64,000 bases of DNA, from contig NC_088354.1 in the NCBI RefSeq assembly GCF_036884655.1, forward strand, positions 18,033,501 through 18,097,500, given 5' to 3'. Shown piece after piece: positions 42,595 through 55,274 of this stretch. The stretch's first letter is position 1. Each line of letters starts with the position of its first letter. Origin of the DNA: Musa acuminata AAA Group (lineage: Eukaryota; Streptophyta; Magnoliopsida; Zingiberales; Musaceae). Both the position numbers and the translations under genes were made by a program. The notes beneath the pieces are model-generated. The model worked only from the letters and a program-made list of their open reading frames with translations, had not been told where the DNA came from and did not search any database.

Positions 42595-45500
42595 AGTGTT
42601 TCATGAGTGCTTAATTTAGAATAGGAAATAAAAAATTGTTTTTCAAAAATTATATCATGTTTTTCTTTTTAGCATCTTTGAAAAATTAAAAAATTTGATC
42701 ATGAAAAGTATATTGCTAAGGTTTCATGCATGTTATGTTTTTGAAATATTGAATGATGTATGCAACATTATGGATGATAGTTATATGATATGTGATAATG
42801 CTTAGGATTAATCCATGCATATGTATTTTGATGATTTTATGTCATGCATGAGTTTTTGAAGTAAATGTTGATTTGATACTCTCATTTTGGATTAACATGT
42901 TTTTGGTTTAATTATGTTTATGACGAATTAAGATGACATTCTCATGACATATTAAGATGACATAGTGCATGTACATATATGTATGAATTTCTTGATAGTC
43001 TTTTGATGATAGATGTGATATCATGATGTTTTATTTTTGATGTGTTTGGTCTTGACGGCTTTATGATGAAACTTATGTTTTGATTTTAAATGATGATATA
43101 TGTTTTCACAAAAAGACTTGAACACCCTCACATGAAATCAATTATATGAAATGGAAATGAATTTTATATCCTATTGAGATTAATGAATTTAGTTTACCAA
43201 TCTTGTGAATCTCATGAAAATAAACATGATGAATATTTTGAAAATAAATGAGTGTATCATGCATTTGGTCTTAATGATTTCTCTTGAACATACTTTTTGA
43301 AATCATACTTGATGATGAATATCAAGATATTAAAAGGATGTTATCATGGAATCATGCTTGATAATTTATTTTATGAAATTTACCTTTCTATCTTGAATGT
43401 TGACATTTTTTTTAAAAGCAAAGGCATGCTCATAAGAAGCAAATCACATGAATATAAATTTATAAAAATGAAATGTAATCCTCTACCTTATTGATTTTTC
43501 AATAAATCTATGCTTGTCATATATGAATTTATTGAATGTAATTTTGAGGATGATTTCAGATTTGACAAATGCTTGATTCGTATTTACGACATAAGATACA
43601 TTTTAAATATGAATCATGCTTCAATCATTTTCTATCTCTAGAGTTCTCGATTTTGATGAAATACAAGTGATAAATTCATGATATCTTGTAAATCACTTGA
43701 ATTATGAATGATTTTTTTTTATGATTTGTTAAAAGAATCACTTAAAAAGAAAATGTTTTTCCCATCTTATCGAGATTAATGATTTCATGATATTGTGTGA
43801 ATCTCGAAATTGATTTTGATGAAATAGTAATAACATGTTATGAATCTCAAAAATGATAATTTGATTATGATTTTTTTTTTGTAACTTGTCTTTTTGATTT
43901 CTCAGAATTCAAATGAAGTGTCATATTGATATCTTGATACGTAGAATATTTTAAAATATGATCTCGATAAGAATGTTTCAAGTTGCTCTTTGTATTATAT
44001 CTTTTCAAATGAATCATGAGCCTTGATATCATATATTTCATAATATAGAAATAACAAGATTTCTTTGCCTTGTATGTCTTGTGTGATGATTGTACATCAA
44101 TTTGCTTTATTATGAATTATATGAATCTTGATCGTGAACTTGTTAAGAAGAATTTTAATGAACCATGAATCATATCTTTGGTATTCACGAATTGATCCTT
44201 ATTGATATCTTTCATGAATTCTTTGCATATTTGGCTTGTTGAATGGTTGAAATTTTTAGCCATTGAGTTCTCCCTTCTTTTCGATAATGATAAAGGGGGG
44301 GTTAGTTTACTAGCCTGCATATTTCAAAGGAAGAAAAATTTGCTAGCTCGATCATTTCATTGAAAGAAATTGCTATCATGAACACTACCAATAAATTACA
44401 AATCTTGCAATATAAAGAGAAGCAAAGAATTACTATTTTGAAAGAAGCAAAAAATGCAAAACTTAGAAAACTTGCAATATAATTGCTCTTGCCATGCTTT
44501 GTATCAAAAATAGGTTGATATCCTTAAAAGCATCGCATTAAAGTTTTTAGTGTATCGCAATATATCACATGTATCACAAATTGAAATTTTTGAGACTATT
44601 ATCATATCATGTTTAACAATTGATATCTTTCATTGATATGATAAATTATCATCTCATGATATATCGCATAATTATATCATGCTTTGCGATTGTATCATGT
44701 GATCTTTACTGAATTTTCACATTGATATCCTTTATGACATGATTTCTTTGCATTATTGTCTTGTATGCTTCATGTGATAATATGAATACATGAAACACTT
44801 ATGATATGATTTTTATACAATTCCGTGTATTCATAAATATTTATCTCATCACCCAATAACTCTTCTTGATATTCCTTATGAGATGAAATGAAATAATGCA
44901 TGAAATACAAATGAGAAATCAATGATCATGTATGATAAGATATAATGAATTTTGACATTTAGATACCATCATTTGAATAGCTATGATCATGTTGCCAAAA
45001 TGATATATCATGAATGCTTGAATATCATGTTTAATATGCTCATAATGATGATTTGGTATCGTGCATAAAAAAAAAAAAAATGAAATGTAATGTTAATGAA
45101 TTTGTGCATTGAAACTATAATGATGCACAAAGAAGAATGATTACTTACCTTTGTCATGATTTAAAAATTGATGTAAAGGGTGTTTCCCTTCTTTTTGACA
45201 ATGACAAAGGGGGAGATAGATTGCTAGCACAATTCAAGAAAAAAAGCAAAAATTGCACTTCTCAAAAGAGAAGAAATTGCTATCTTGAACATCACCGAGA
45301 ATTGCTAGCTTGAAACATCAAGAAAATGCAAAAATGTGCTATCATGCCTATCTCAAGAAAAGCAAATATGCCAACTTGCATATATTTGAATTTGCTAGCT
45401 TATAAAACTTGCATATCTCAAGAAGCAAGAGTTGCTTTCTTGAACATCTCTAAATTTCTAGTTTGCAAGTTCTAAAACATTGTAAAATTGCTAGATTGCA

Positions 45501-45821
45501 TGATAATAAAAATTTAATATTATGTTTTTCATGCAATGAGTTGAACCCATATAACAAATACTTGATTGTGGTACTTCTCCTTTTTGTTGATGACAAAGGG
45601 GGGAGAAGTATGTTGATGACATGACATGTGATGCATAAGTTTATGCATATGTTCATGATGATGTGTTGCAAGTATTCATGATGAATATTGTAATGACTTG
45701 AATTCTGTTTGAATTCAAGGTTCTATCAATATGGCATATTGATAGGGGGAGTTTGTTTAAACTCCGGGAGTTAAGGTTAACTCCGTCATCAAGTGGTTGT
45801 CATCATCAAAAAGGGGGAGAT
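42595..45821 (+). other. S3 noncoding A+T-rich internal region with repeated polypurine tracts
   Basis: No pol sequence and no long frame. The text is rich in ATGAT/ATCAT words. GATGACAAAGGGGG-like tracts occur at about 44285, 45200, 45590 and 45805, the last one next to the 3' LTR. Each is preceded by T-rich sequence such as CTTTTTGTTGATGA. Repeated PPTs before the 3' LTR are a feature I associate with sireviruses. Confidence 0.7.
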
Positions 45822-47389
45822 TGTTGAATCTCGTATTTTGATGATGAAACCACTTGATATGTGTTTATAATTTAAACTGTATTTTGAGTGATGCAGGTCT
45901 ACTCGATCAGGATTAGACAGTTAACGCAGCAGGAATTGACGTTGCGCCGGAAGAGATCACGTCAGGATATTGGATGGCTGAACGCTTCGGACGTCGGGCA
46001 TCGGGCCAAGGAGAGCGAAATTGCGTCAAGGATATCGGGGTTGCGGAGGTCAACCGCCGATTGGGCAACAAGCCGCAAGAGAGGATGATGCACCGAAGAA
46101 TCAGATGAAGCGCCAACCAATGACGTGTCGGGCAACAGAATGTCAATTCGCGTTGTAATAATTATCTAGATCGGAGTTGAGTTTTGGTTTGTGTGTGCAG
46201 GATTAACTACGATAACGATGAAGACATAAAGCGAAACAAAGTGCCGGAGTCAAGCGCGAAGGATTCGTTGGGAGTTCGAGAGTTCGACGGAAGTCCGAAG
46301 GTTCGTCGGGAATGCTGCCGGAACTAGCCGAGAATGAGTAGGGAGCTTGCCGAAGGGTTTTCCGGAAGCTCGCTGGAAGGTTCGTTGGAAGTTCGCGGAG
46401 CTCACCGAGAAAGATCGGAGCTTGCCGAAGAAGCTCGTTGGAACTCGCCAAGATCAAATCGTGAAGTCTAGGAGCTTGCCGGGAGTTCGCAGAATGGTTT
46501 CCGAGAGTTTATCGGAAGACCGTCGGAAGTTCGCCGGAAGCTCGCCGGAAGAAGTCTTGACTTACGGACTTTGTAATAGCTTAGAAAATGTCTTTAAATT
46601 CGTAGTTAGCACGTTAATTAGGGTTAGGATTAGTTGTTAATCCTATAACCCAAGTAGGGGCCAATTGGGCCCGAGTTCGGACTGGTTTGGGCCAAGTTTG
46701 GAGCCCAACCAGTGAGCTGAATTGGCCTAGGCGGTGGCACCGCCTAGCACCCGAGAGCTGGGCGGTGGCACCGCCAGTCCACTGTCAGTGTCAGACACTG
46801 ACAGGCTGTGGCACCGCCGGCCTCGGAAACCAAAGAGAATTCAAATTTTGGAGCCCAAATTTGAATCCTCTTGAGACCTATAAATACCCCTCATTTCTCA
46901 GCAGAGAATACAACCTTTTGAGAAGCTAGAAGTTGAGAAAAGCCTTAGGAAAAGTCTTGTTTTCAATAGCTTGAGTGTTCACCTCCTTTCTATTCATTGA
47001 AATCTTTGTAAAAGGGTGAACCACTTGTAAGAGGTTGTAAGAGGGGTGTAAGAAGGAGGTTGATCTTCGCATAGTAAAGGAAGATCGTTAGTGGATGCCG
47101 GTGGCCTCGACGGAAGAGGAATCGGAGGAGTGGATGTAGGTCACGATTGACCGAACCACTATAAACTACCGTCTTCTCTGGTTTGCATTTACTTCCTGCT
47201 ATTACCTTACTGCAAACCTCTTCATTAGCTTACTGCCTTCAAGTTAAAACGTAATCAAAATGGTTTCAAACGAAACGCTGCTTTGATCGTACGAAGTTTC
47301 TAAAAGTGTTTAAATCGTCAAAAGTTTATCGTACTTTACCGCTGCACTAATTCACCCCCCCCCCTCTTAGTGCCGCTCCGATCCTAACA
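45822..47389 (+). repeat. 3' LTR of S3
   Basis: Same layout as the 5' LTR, with palindromes at 46727-46820 and TATA near 46868. It carries about 35 extra bases (GTAAGAAGGAGGTTGATC region, 47046-47075) not present in the 5' copy. Confidence 0.9.
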
Positions 47390-47852
47390 GTAGTATCTCA
47401 AATAGTCCATTGTTGCAGGATGTTTCACATCTTAATTATGGTGAGAAACTGGGAGATGATGCAGCAGGAAGGCTACATTCCGATAAATCTAGAATAAATG
47501 ATACAGACAGTTTGCCTATTCCCACAAATTTGGACATCAAAGATGAATATTCACCTATGTGAAACTCGATGTCAAGTTGAAATTTTCTGATGTCATAGGA
47601 ACATTGAAGGCTAGAACTTGGCAAGAAGGAAGTGTTGGAACAAGATTTATAAAAGGTGAACTAAAAGGCTTTGATCACTCCAAAATGTCCAAACTTTTTT
47701 CTACAAGTTATGTAGAAGAATCTTCATCAGACAAGATAAATGTCATGTGTCTTAGTATCTTAGAGAAGATTAAGAAATGTAATATTCCTTCTGTAGAGAA
47801 TCCTATAGCTCAATTGTGTTCTATAGTTGATATTGAACTAAGAGGAGAATCA

Positions 47853-48222
47853 TATTAGAACCCTAGCAGATTTTAAGCTTGGGGTTGATCTCTTTAGGGG
47901 ATCGACCTCCTTGGAACTTTATAGGGGTTCATTCCTCCAAGTTACTGCTCAAAAGCTGCTAAAAAGATTCACCTATTGCTTATCAAAAGAGGATGAATAC
48001 ATGACTATTTATAGGGTTTCTAAACCCTAATTCCTAATAGGACTCCTACTCAAGACTCCTACTTCTAACCAACTCCTAATGTTTCTCTAAGAAGCAACCT
48101 CCAAACTAATCCTAACCCTAGCCGGCCTCTTCACCTCTTTAATAGGGGCGGCTAGGTAGGTTTTACATGAATGCCTCTTTCAATAAAATTCAATTAGGAC
48201 TCTCTTAGCTAGAGTCCTAACA
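47853..48222 (-). repeat. 3' LTR of G2
   Basis: A 370-bp reverse match to the G1 LTRs, from TATTAGAACCCTAG to GAGTCCTAACA on the + strand. The outer TG has become TA. A polypurine stretch (GAAAAGGGCGGGTC on the - strand) adjoins it at 48223-48236. Confidence 0.85.
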
Positions 48223-48239
48223 GACCCGCCCTTTTCAAA

Positions 48240-49334
48240 TCAACCTTGTCCTCGAGGCTGATGATCCATGAATTCTGGGAATTTGATTTTCAAGTCGTCA
48301 TAGTTCTCCCAAGTGACATCTTCTATTGGTAGGTTCACCTATTATATTAGCACTTTAGTAGTGGGTCGTCGTCATCGAGTCACGATCCGTCGATCAATAA
48401 TGACACTCGGTTGGGTCTAGAGTTCTCCTTGGGTAGTCATATTTGGTAGATGGCTTTAGGCTATCTCGCTTTGTCTCAACTTGAGCTTTAAACATGACAC
48501 ATGAAAGACTGCATGGATTCAGGAGCTAGCGGGTAAGTCCAATCTGTATGCTACCGCTCCGATGTGCTCCAAAATTTGGTAGGGTCAATAGAACCGAGGT
48601 GAAATCTTCAAAGATGCTTTGGTCTGGATTGATATTTGCTTGTATGGATGGAGTCGTAGGAAGACTCAATCTTCTACTGAAAATTCTCTTTCGCCTTTGT
48701 GTTGATCATATTGTTGTTTCATCCTTGCTTGGGCTGCAATGAGATTATCTTTTAGTAACTTTAGCATTTTATCTATGCCATGTAGTTCCCTATCTACTTG
48801 TTCTACTTTAGAGGTGCCCAACACATATTTTGGGATCATAGGGGGAGTCGGCCATACATACCCTCATAGAGAGTAAATTTTATGAATAAATGATAAGTTA
48901 TATTATACCACCACTCGGCCTAGGAAAGCCACTTTGTCCACTCTTTTGGCCAGTCACTAGTGAAGCATCTGAGGTATGTCTCCAAACATATGTTCACTAC
49001 TTCAGTTTAACCGTCAATTTATGGGTGATATGTCATACTCATTTTCAATTTAGTGCCTTGTATCTGGAATAACTCTGTCCAAAATCTGCTTGTGAAGACC
49101 CTATCACGATCACTTACAATAGATCTTGGCATCCCATGTAATTTTATAATATTCTCCATAAAGATTCGAGTAATACTAGAAGCAGTGTAGGGATTACGAA
49201 TAGCACAAAAGTAAGTATACTTTGTAAAGTGATCAAACACAACAAGAATTGTACTTTTTTCTTATGGCGAGGGAAGCCTTTCGATGAAGTCCATTGATAT
49301 ATCAGTCCATATCGAGTCCGGGATGGGTAGAGGT
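48240..49334 (-). pseudogene. G2 integrase C-terminal part and chromodomain
   Basis: Chromodomain text (PIEDVTWENYDDLK) lies at 48260-48345, with the stop at 48240-48242. Upstream on the - strand are pieces of the integrase C-terminal region. The core runs from 49240: VFDHFTKYTYFCAIRNP, then MENIIKLHGMPRSIVSDRDR and TSRFWTELFQIQGTK, with TYHPQ at 49020. A stop replaces the Thr of the usual TDGQ text (Q-stop-DGQT). The reading continues on the far side of S5 at 57919. Confidence 0.8.
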
Positions 49335-50589
49335 TGTTGAATCTCGAATTTTGATGATGAAGTCAATTGTAAATTGTATGATCTTGAGAAAAGTATGCAG
49401 GATTGACTATGATAGCAGTTAGACATAAAGCAGGGTTTGTGCCGGAGTCAAGATCGAGATCTCATTGGGAGTTCAAGAGTTCGACGAAAGTCCGGACGTT
49501 CGTCGGAAGTTCTACTAGAACCAACCGAGAAGTCCAGGAGCTTGCCAAAGAAGCTCATCGGAACTCGCCAAGAAGATCGTCGTAAAGTCTAGGAGCTTGT
49601 CGGGAGTCCGCTGGAACATTGCCAAGAGTTCGTCGGATGTTCGTCGGAAGTACGTCAGAAGAGCAATTTACACACCGGAATAAGCAGCAATGTAATCATG
49701 TCTTAGTTATCGTAGTTAGAGCATAAATTAAGTTAGGATTGGAAAATAATCCCACTAACTTAATTAGGGGCCAACTAGGCCCTTAATATGGCTAAATTGG
49801 GCCGAATTGAGCACCCAATTCAGCCCTTGAAAACATGGCCGACGATGGCATCGCCTGGAAGGTAGTGCCCCTGGATTTCTGGGTGGTGGTACCACTGACA
49901 GCAATGCTGCCAGTGATGGTACCTCCCCTGTTCGATGGTGGTACCGCCCAGAGTCAGCTCAGCGGTGATAGTACCGCCCAATAACAACGGTGGTACCGCC
50001 AGTACCTCGGATTCCAGGGATATGACACTTTTTGGCTCCAATTTTGAAGCCATTGGGGCCTATAAAAACCCCACCCTTTTCTGTATGAAAAGGTATGAAA
50101 GTATTGGCTTAATCTTGAAGTCTTGAGTCATAAAAGTGTTGTAAAAGTTAGAGTTTTCCTCCTTTATCTCTTAGCCTTGTAACCATCTAAGAAAGAGGAG
50201 TGAGACTTGTAAGGGTTATCTCCTAAACCCAGGAAAAGGAGAAAGTACTGTAAAGATGTGTTCGGTCTTCACCTATTGAAGGAAGGCTTTTAGTAGATGC
50301 TGGTGACCTCGTCGGAGGAGGAATCTGAAAGTGGATGTAGGTCACCTTGACCGAACTACTCTAAATTCTGGTTTGTTTTTCATTTGTGTAATTTACTTTA
50401 GTGCAAACCTCCATAATCTTCTCTTGCACTTTTACGAAAACTTTCAAGTTCAACTTCTCTCCAAAATAGATTGAATCGAAACCATTTTCGTCAGAATCGG
50501 TTTTAAACGAAATGAATAATTTTTTAAAATCGTAAAAGTTTTCCGCTGCACTAATTCACCCCCTCTTAGTGCCGCTTTTGATCCTAACA
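49335..50589 (+). repeat. 5' LTR of S5
   Basis: TGTTGAATCTCGAATTTTG to TGATCCTAACA. Palindrome-type words such as GGTGGTACCACTG and GGTGGTACCGCC lie at 49845-50005, and the TATA box (CCTATAAAAACCCC) near 50059. GTTCGTCGGAAGT words repeat at 49480-49660. Confidence 0.9.
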
Positions 50590-50618
50590 ATTAGTATCAG
50601 AGCAAAATTCACTCTCAT

Positions 50619-52230
50619 TTGGTTTTAAACTCAAGAGAGATAGTATTTGCCAGCAACCTAGAGGGTCATTCAATTACATATCCACTCATATTCAATGGGA
50701 CGAATTACACATATTGGAAGATTAGAATGAGGATCTTCCTAATTTCAATGGATTTTGAATTATGGAATAATATAGAAAATGGCTTTCAAAAGTCTTCTCT
50801 TCTAATGAACAATTGGAACAAGTTAGAGAAGAAGACTTTCACTTTAAACGCAAAGGCTATGAGTGCCTTGTTTTGTGCATTAGATAAAAACGAGTTTAAT
50901 CGAGTATCGATTTGTGAAACGGTTTTTGATATTTGGCACACACTCGAAGTAACTTATGAAGGCACTAGTAAAGTGAAGGAGTCAAAAAATCAATCTTTTA
51001 GTGCATACTTATGAATTATTTCGAATAAAACCGAGTGAGACCATTGGAGACATGTACACTCGATTTATGGATGTCGTCAATGGTCTAAAAGGACTTGGTA
51101 AAAGTTTCTCGGATTTTAAACTTGTTAATAAAATTTTAAGATCCCTTCCAAAGAGTTAGGACCCTAAAGTAACGATCATTCAAGAGGCCAAAGATCTAAA
51201 TAATTTTCCTCTCGAAGAATTAATTGTGTCACTAATGACCTATGAAATGACATGTAAAGTTCATGAAGAGCTTGAGGACACCCTTCCAAAGAACAGGAAG
51301 TATATGACACTAAGAACACAAGAAGACCACTTGAAAAAAAACTCAAGTGATGAGGACTTTAATGATGACATAACACTCTTAACAAAGAAGTTCAAAAGGT
51401 TCATAAAAAGAAATAAATTTAAAAATGATACTAAAAATAAATTTAAACCTAAGAAAGAACAAGTGATATGTTGTGAATGCAACAAGCCGGGACACTTCAA
51501 GAGTGAATGTCCCTAAGCAAAGAGGAGGCAACTAAAGAAGAAGGCTCTCAAAGTTACATGGGACGATTCAAGTGCTTCCGAAGAAGAAGAGTCAACTAAC
51601 ACCGAGCAAGTTGCTCACTATGCACTAATGACTATTGGAGATGAGGTAACAAGTTTATTAGACACAAATTTAACTTTTGATAAGCTTTCAAGTACTTTTC
51701 ATGAATTGATTAATGAATGTAGAATCTTGAGTAAAAAGTATAACTTTTTGAAAAAGGAACATGCTTCTCTTATTAGCGATTTTAATAGAGTAAAGATTGA
51801 GCATGAAAATAGCTTAGCTTCCTACACAAGATGCCATGAACTAGAAATATTTCAAAAGGAAAACTTGCTACTCAAAGAAATCTTGAAGAAATTTGAGGTT
51901 GGTAACAAGTCCTTGAATATGATCCTTGCCAATAAGGGTCACGTTTATAAAAAAGGCGGAATCAGATTTGTGAGTAGCTCTCACCAAAATCTAACCACCT
52001 TTATTAAAGGCCCTACCTTGCACGTATCACTTCACACCAAATGTAACTTTTATTGCAAACTTGGACATGTTGAGTATAAATGTCCATTCAAGAAATATAG
52101 TCCACATAAATTGATTTGAGTTTCTAAAAGAACCTCAAATGACTCAATACAATATGATAAGCTATGTAGATCGATTTTTGAGGTACCCAAGGTCAAATGG
52201 GTACCTAGAAATCATCTTTTTTTGTAGAAA
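50619..52230 (+). pseudogene. S5 gag, broken
   Basis: Same protein family as the S2 gag: NGTNYTYWKIRMRIF, then DIWHTLEVTYEGTSKVKES. A frameshift lies near 50990 and a stop near 51160. A zinc knuckle CCECNKPGHFKSEC lies near 51470, followed at once by a stop at 51514. The second knuckle (CNFYCKLGHVEYKC, with one Cys changed to Tyr) is near 52040. The C-terminal half is open at 51628-52119. Confidence 0.85.
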
Positions 52231-52239
52231 CGTTTACCA

Positions 52240-55200
52240 TCACAAGCTAGAAGCAAGAGATGGTACCTTGATAGTGGATGCTCAAGGCATATGACCAGAG
52301 ATTCATCTCAATTCTCTAAGCTCACTAGCATAGACGAAGGATATGTCACCTTCGGAGACAACAACAAGGGTAAAATCATTGGTAAAAGAACCTTAGGTAA
52401 TAAATCCAACTTCTTTATTGAAGATGTGTTATTAGTTGATGGCTTAAAGCATAACCTCTTGAGCATTAGTCAATTATGTGATAAAGGATATATTGTTAAA
52501 TTTGAAACTAATGCTTGCATTATTGAAAAACCATACAAAAATACATCTATGATTACACTAAAATAAAATAATGTATACACTATCGACATTAATGATCTAT
52601 GTAATAAAATATGCTTTTCGATTTTGAATGATGATGCTTGGCTTTGGCATAGGAGATTATGTCATGCTAGCATGAAACTAATCTCTCAAATTTCATCTAA
52701 AGAACTTATAAGAGGAATTTCTCATATCAAGTTCATCAAAGATAATGTGTGTGATGCATGTCAACTAGGAAAACAAATAAAAGGTAGCTTCAAACTTAAG
52801 AACCAAATAAGCACCTCTAGACCTTTGCAATTGATCCATATGGACTTGTTCGAACTAATTGCTACAACAAGACTAGGAGGTAGCAAATACGCATTTGTCA
52901 TCGTGGATGATTACAGTAGATACATATAGACTTATTTTTTTGGCACACAAAAGTGAATGCTTTAGGTATTTCTCTAAGTCTTGTAAACTTATTCAAAATG
53001 AAAAGGATTTATGATTTCATCAATTCGAAGTGATCACGATGGTGAATTTTAAAACCGTGATTTCCAAGAATTTTGTGAATCTAATGGAGATAACCACAAC
53101 TTCTCTACTCCAAGAAATCCTCAATAAAATAGAGTAGTAGAAAGAAAGAATAGAAACTTATAAGAAATGACAAGAACCATGTTGAATGAACATAGCTTAC
53201 CCAAATATTTTTGGGCCGAAGCCGTAAACAAGGCATGCTATGTCATGAATAGAGTTCTAGTAAGACCCTTACCAAAACTCCTTATGAGTTGTAAAACAAT
53301 AAAAAAAACCCAATGTTTCATATTTTAAAGTTTTTGGGTGTAAGTGTTTTATCTTGAATGAAAAAGATGCCTTAGGAAAATTTGATGCTAAATCCGATAA
53401 AAGAATTTTTCTTGGCTATTCTTCTATTTCTAAAGTATTTCATATCTTTAATAAAAGAACTTTAATTATAGAAGAATCTATTCATGTTGTTTTTAATGAA
53501 GTTTTCGAAGTTAAGAAAAATGATTTTGATAATGATGTTAATTTTGATGCTTTGAATTTAAATGAAACCCTTTCTCCATCTAGCACCTTGGATGTATCTA
53601 CTTCCGAAACATCCTTATCCAAGGATTAGAAGTATGTAGATGCTCATCCTAAGGAGCTAATCATAGGAGACACATCTAAATAGGTTCAAACTTGTTCCTC
53701 TCTTAAGAATTTTTGTGCAAACACTGCTTTTCTCTCCCAAATTAAACCTAAATGCATTGATGAGGCCTTGAAAGATGATTCATGGGTCATTGCAATGCAA
53801 GATGAGTTAAATTAATTTGAGAGAAATGAGGTATGGAAGCTTGTTCCTAGGCCAAATGACCATTTAGTTATTGGTACTAAATGGGTCTTTAGAAATAAGC
53901 AAGATGAATTTGGTATCGTGGTTAGAAATAATACTAGATTAGTAGCCAAAGGTTTCAACTAAGAAGAAGGGATCAATTATGAAGAGAGCTTCGCTCTTGT
54001 GGCACGATTAAAAGCCATAAGGATACTCCTTGCCTATGCTAGTAGTAATATTTTTAAATTATTTCAAATGGATGTTAAAAGTGCTTTTCTTAATGGCTTT
54101 ACTTTCGAAGAAGTTTATGTTGAACAACCTCTCGAATTTGAGAATGATAATCTCTATAATCATGTGTTTAAATTGACTAAAACTCTCTATGGATTGAAAC
54201 AGGCCCCAAGGGCTTGGTATGAAAGACTTAGCTCATTTCTTATCGAAAATAATTTTTCTAAAGGCAAGGTCGATACTACATTGTTTATAAAAAATTTTAA
54301 AAATAATTTTCTTGTTATTCAAATTTATATTGATGATATTATTTTCGGTTCAACGAATGAATCTTTATGTGAGTCATTTGCTAAAAGTATGAGTCTTAAA
54401 TTTGAAATGAGTTTGATGGGGGAATTAACTTTCTTTTTAGGCTTATAAATCAAACAACTAAGTAATGATATTTTTCTTAGTCAAACAAAATATGCTCTAG
54501 ATTTGCTAAAAAGGTTTAATATGGATAACTCAAAGGTTATCAACACTCCTATGAGCGCCTCTACTAAGTTAGAAATTGATGAAAGTGGAGAAAGCTTTGA
54601 TCAAAAAGCTTATAGGGGTATGATAGGAAGTTTACTTTACCCCACCACAACTAGACCAGATATCATGTTTAGTGTAGGACTTTGTGCTAGGTTTCAATCT
54701 AATCCTAAGATATCTCATCTTAAAGCAGTTAAGAGAATACTTAAATATTTTAAAGGAACCATAAATCTAGGATTGGTATCCAAAATTTAAGAACTTTGAG
54801 CTAATTACTTATGCTGATGCGGATTTTGCTGGATGTAGATTAGATAGAAAAAACACATCCGAAACATGTCAATTTTTAGGACATGCACTTGTTTCTTGAT
54901 CTTCCAAGAAACAAAATTTGATAGCACTATCTATAACCGAAGCCGAGTACATTGTAGCTAGTGCATATTGTGCACAAGTAGTGTAGATGAAAAGCACTTT
55001 AGAATATTATAAGATTCATCTTAAAAATATTTCCATAAAATGTGATAACACAAATGCAATATGTTTAACAAAAAACCCCATTCAACACTCTAGAACTAAA
55101 CATATTGATATTATGCATCACTTTATACGAGATCATGTTAATAATCATGATGTAATCTTAGAGTTTATTGATACGAAACATCAATTAATCAATATTTTTA

Positions 55201-55274
55201 CAAAGCCCTTAAGCGAAAAACAATTTGATTTTATCAGAAGAGAATTAGGAATGTTAATTTGTCCAAATGCATAA
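52240..55274 (+). pseudogene. S5 pol relic
   Basis: Protease with intact LDSGCSRHMT lies at about 52270. The GAG-pre-integrase segment (LWHRRLCHASMKL) is at 52640 and the integrase zinc motif CDACQLGKQ at 52753. The core follows with several stops to 53330, then LGKFDAKSDKRIFLGYSS (53375). RT lies at 53820-54448 ([37 protein letters not shown] near 54327), continuing at 54503 (RFNMDNSKVINTPMSAS). RNaseH pieces run to the stop at 55274 (HQLINIFTKPLSEKQFDF). The catalytic motifs survive but the frame does not. Confidence 0.85.

Larger units (their letters stand above)
40070..47389 (+). mobile_element. Gag-only sirevirus-like element S3
   Basis: Complete + strand element with LTRs at 40070-41599 and 45822-47389 and the exact target duplication GTAGT (40065-40069 and 47390-47394). 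The PBS is intact (TGGTATCAGAGCC from 41601). A 314-codon gag follows, then 3.2 kb of A+T-rich noncoding sequence with repeated polypurine tracts. No protease, integrase, RT or RNaseH text is found. The two LTRs differ at only about three positions in the first 130 bases compared by eye, so the insertion is recent relative to S1 and S5. The structure corresponds to the TR-GAG type of non-autonomous plant elements. Confidence 0.9.
39360..47852 (+). pseudogene. Unidentified coding-sequence relics split by the S3 insertion
   Basis: Coding-like + strand text lies on both sides of S3. Left: GFPYNWDHYADEYSNKRS and GKLPSLDEASKYSTDN (39360-39554), a piece reading NLTTNFSDHVKKFCMSAS (39560-39640) and one reading DENIVGCASPVEHHACSKQ (about 39670). 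Right: SNSPLLQDVSHLNYGEKLG (47399-47560), then after a stop a frame reading VKLDVKLKFSDVIGTL to IAQLCSIVDIELRGES (47559-47850). Serine- and acid-rich text with few hydrophobic clusters suggests a long nuclear or scaffold protein, but I do not recognise it. Stops between the pieces and two retroelement insertions indicate a dead gene. Confidence 0.5.
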
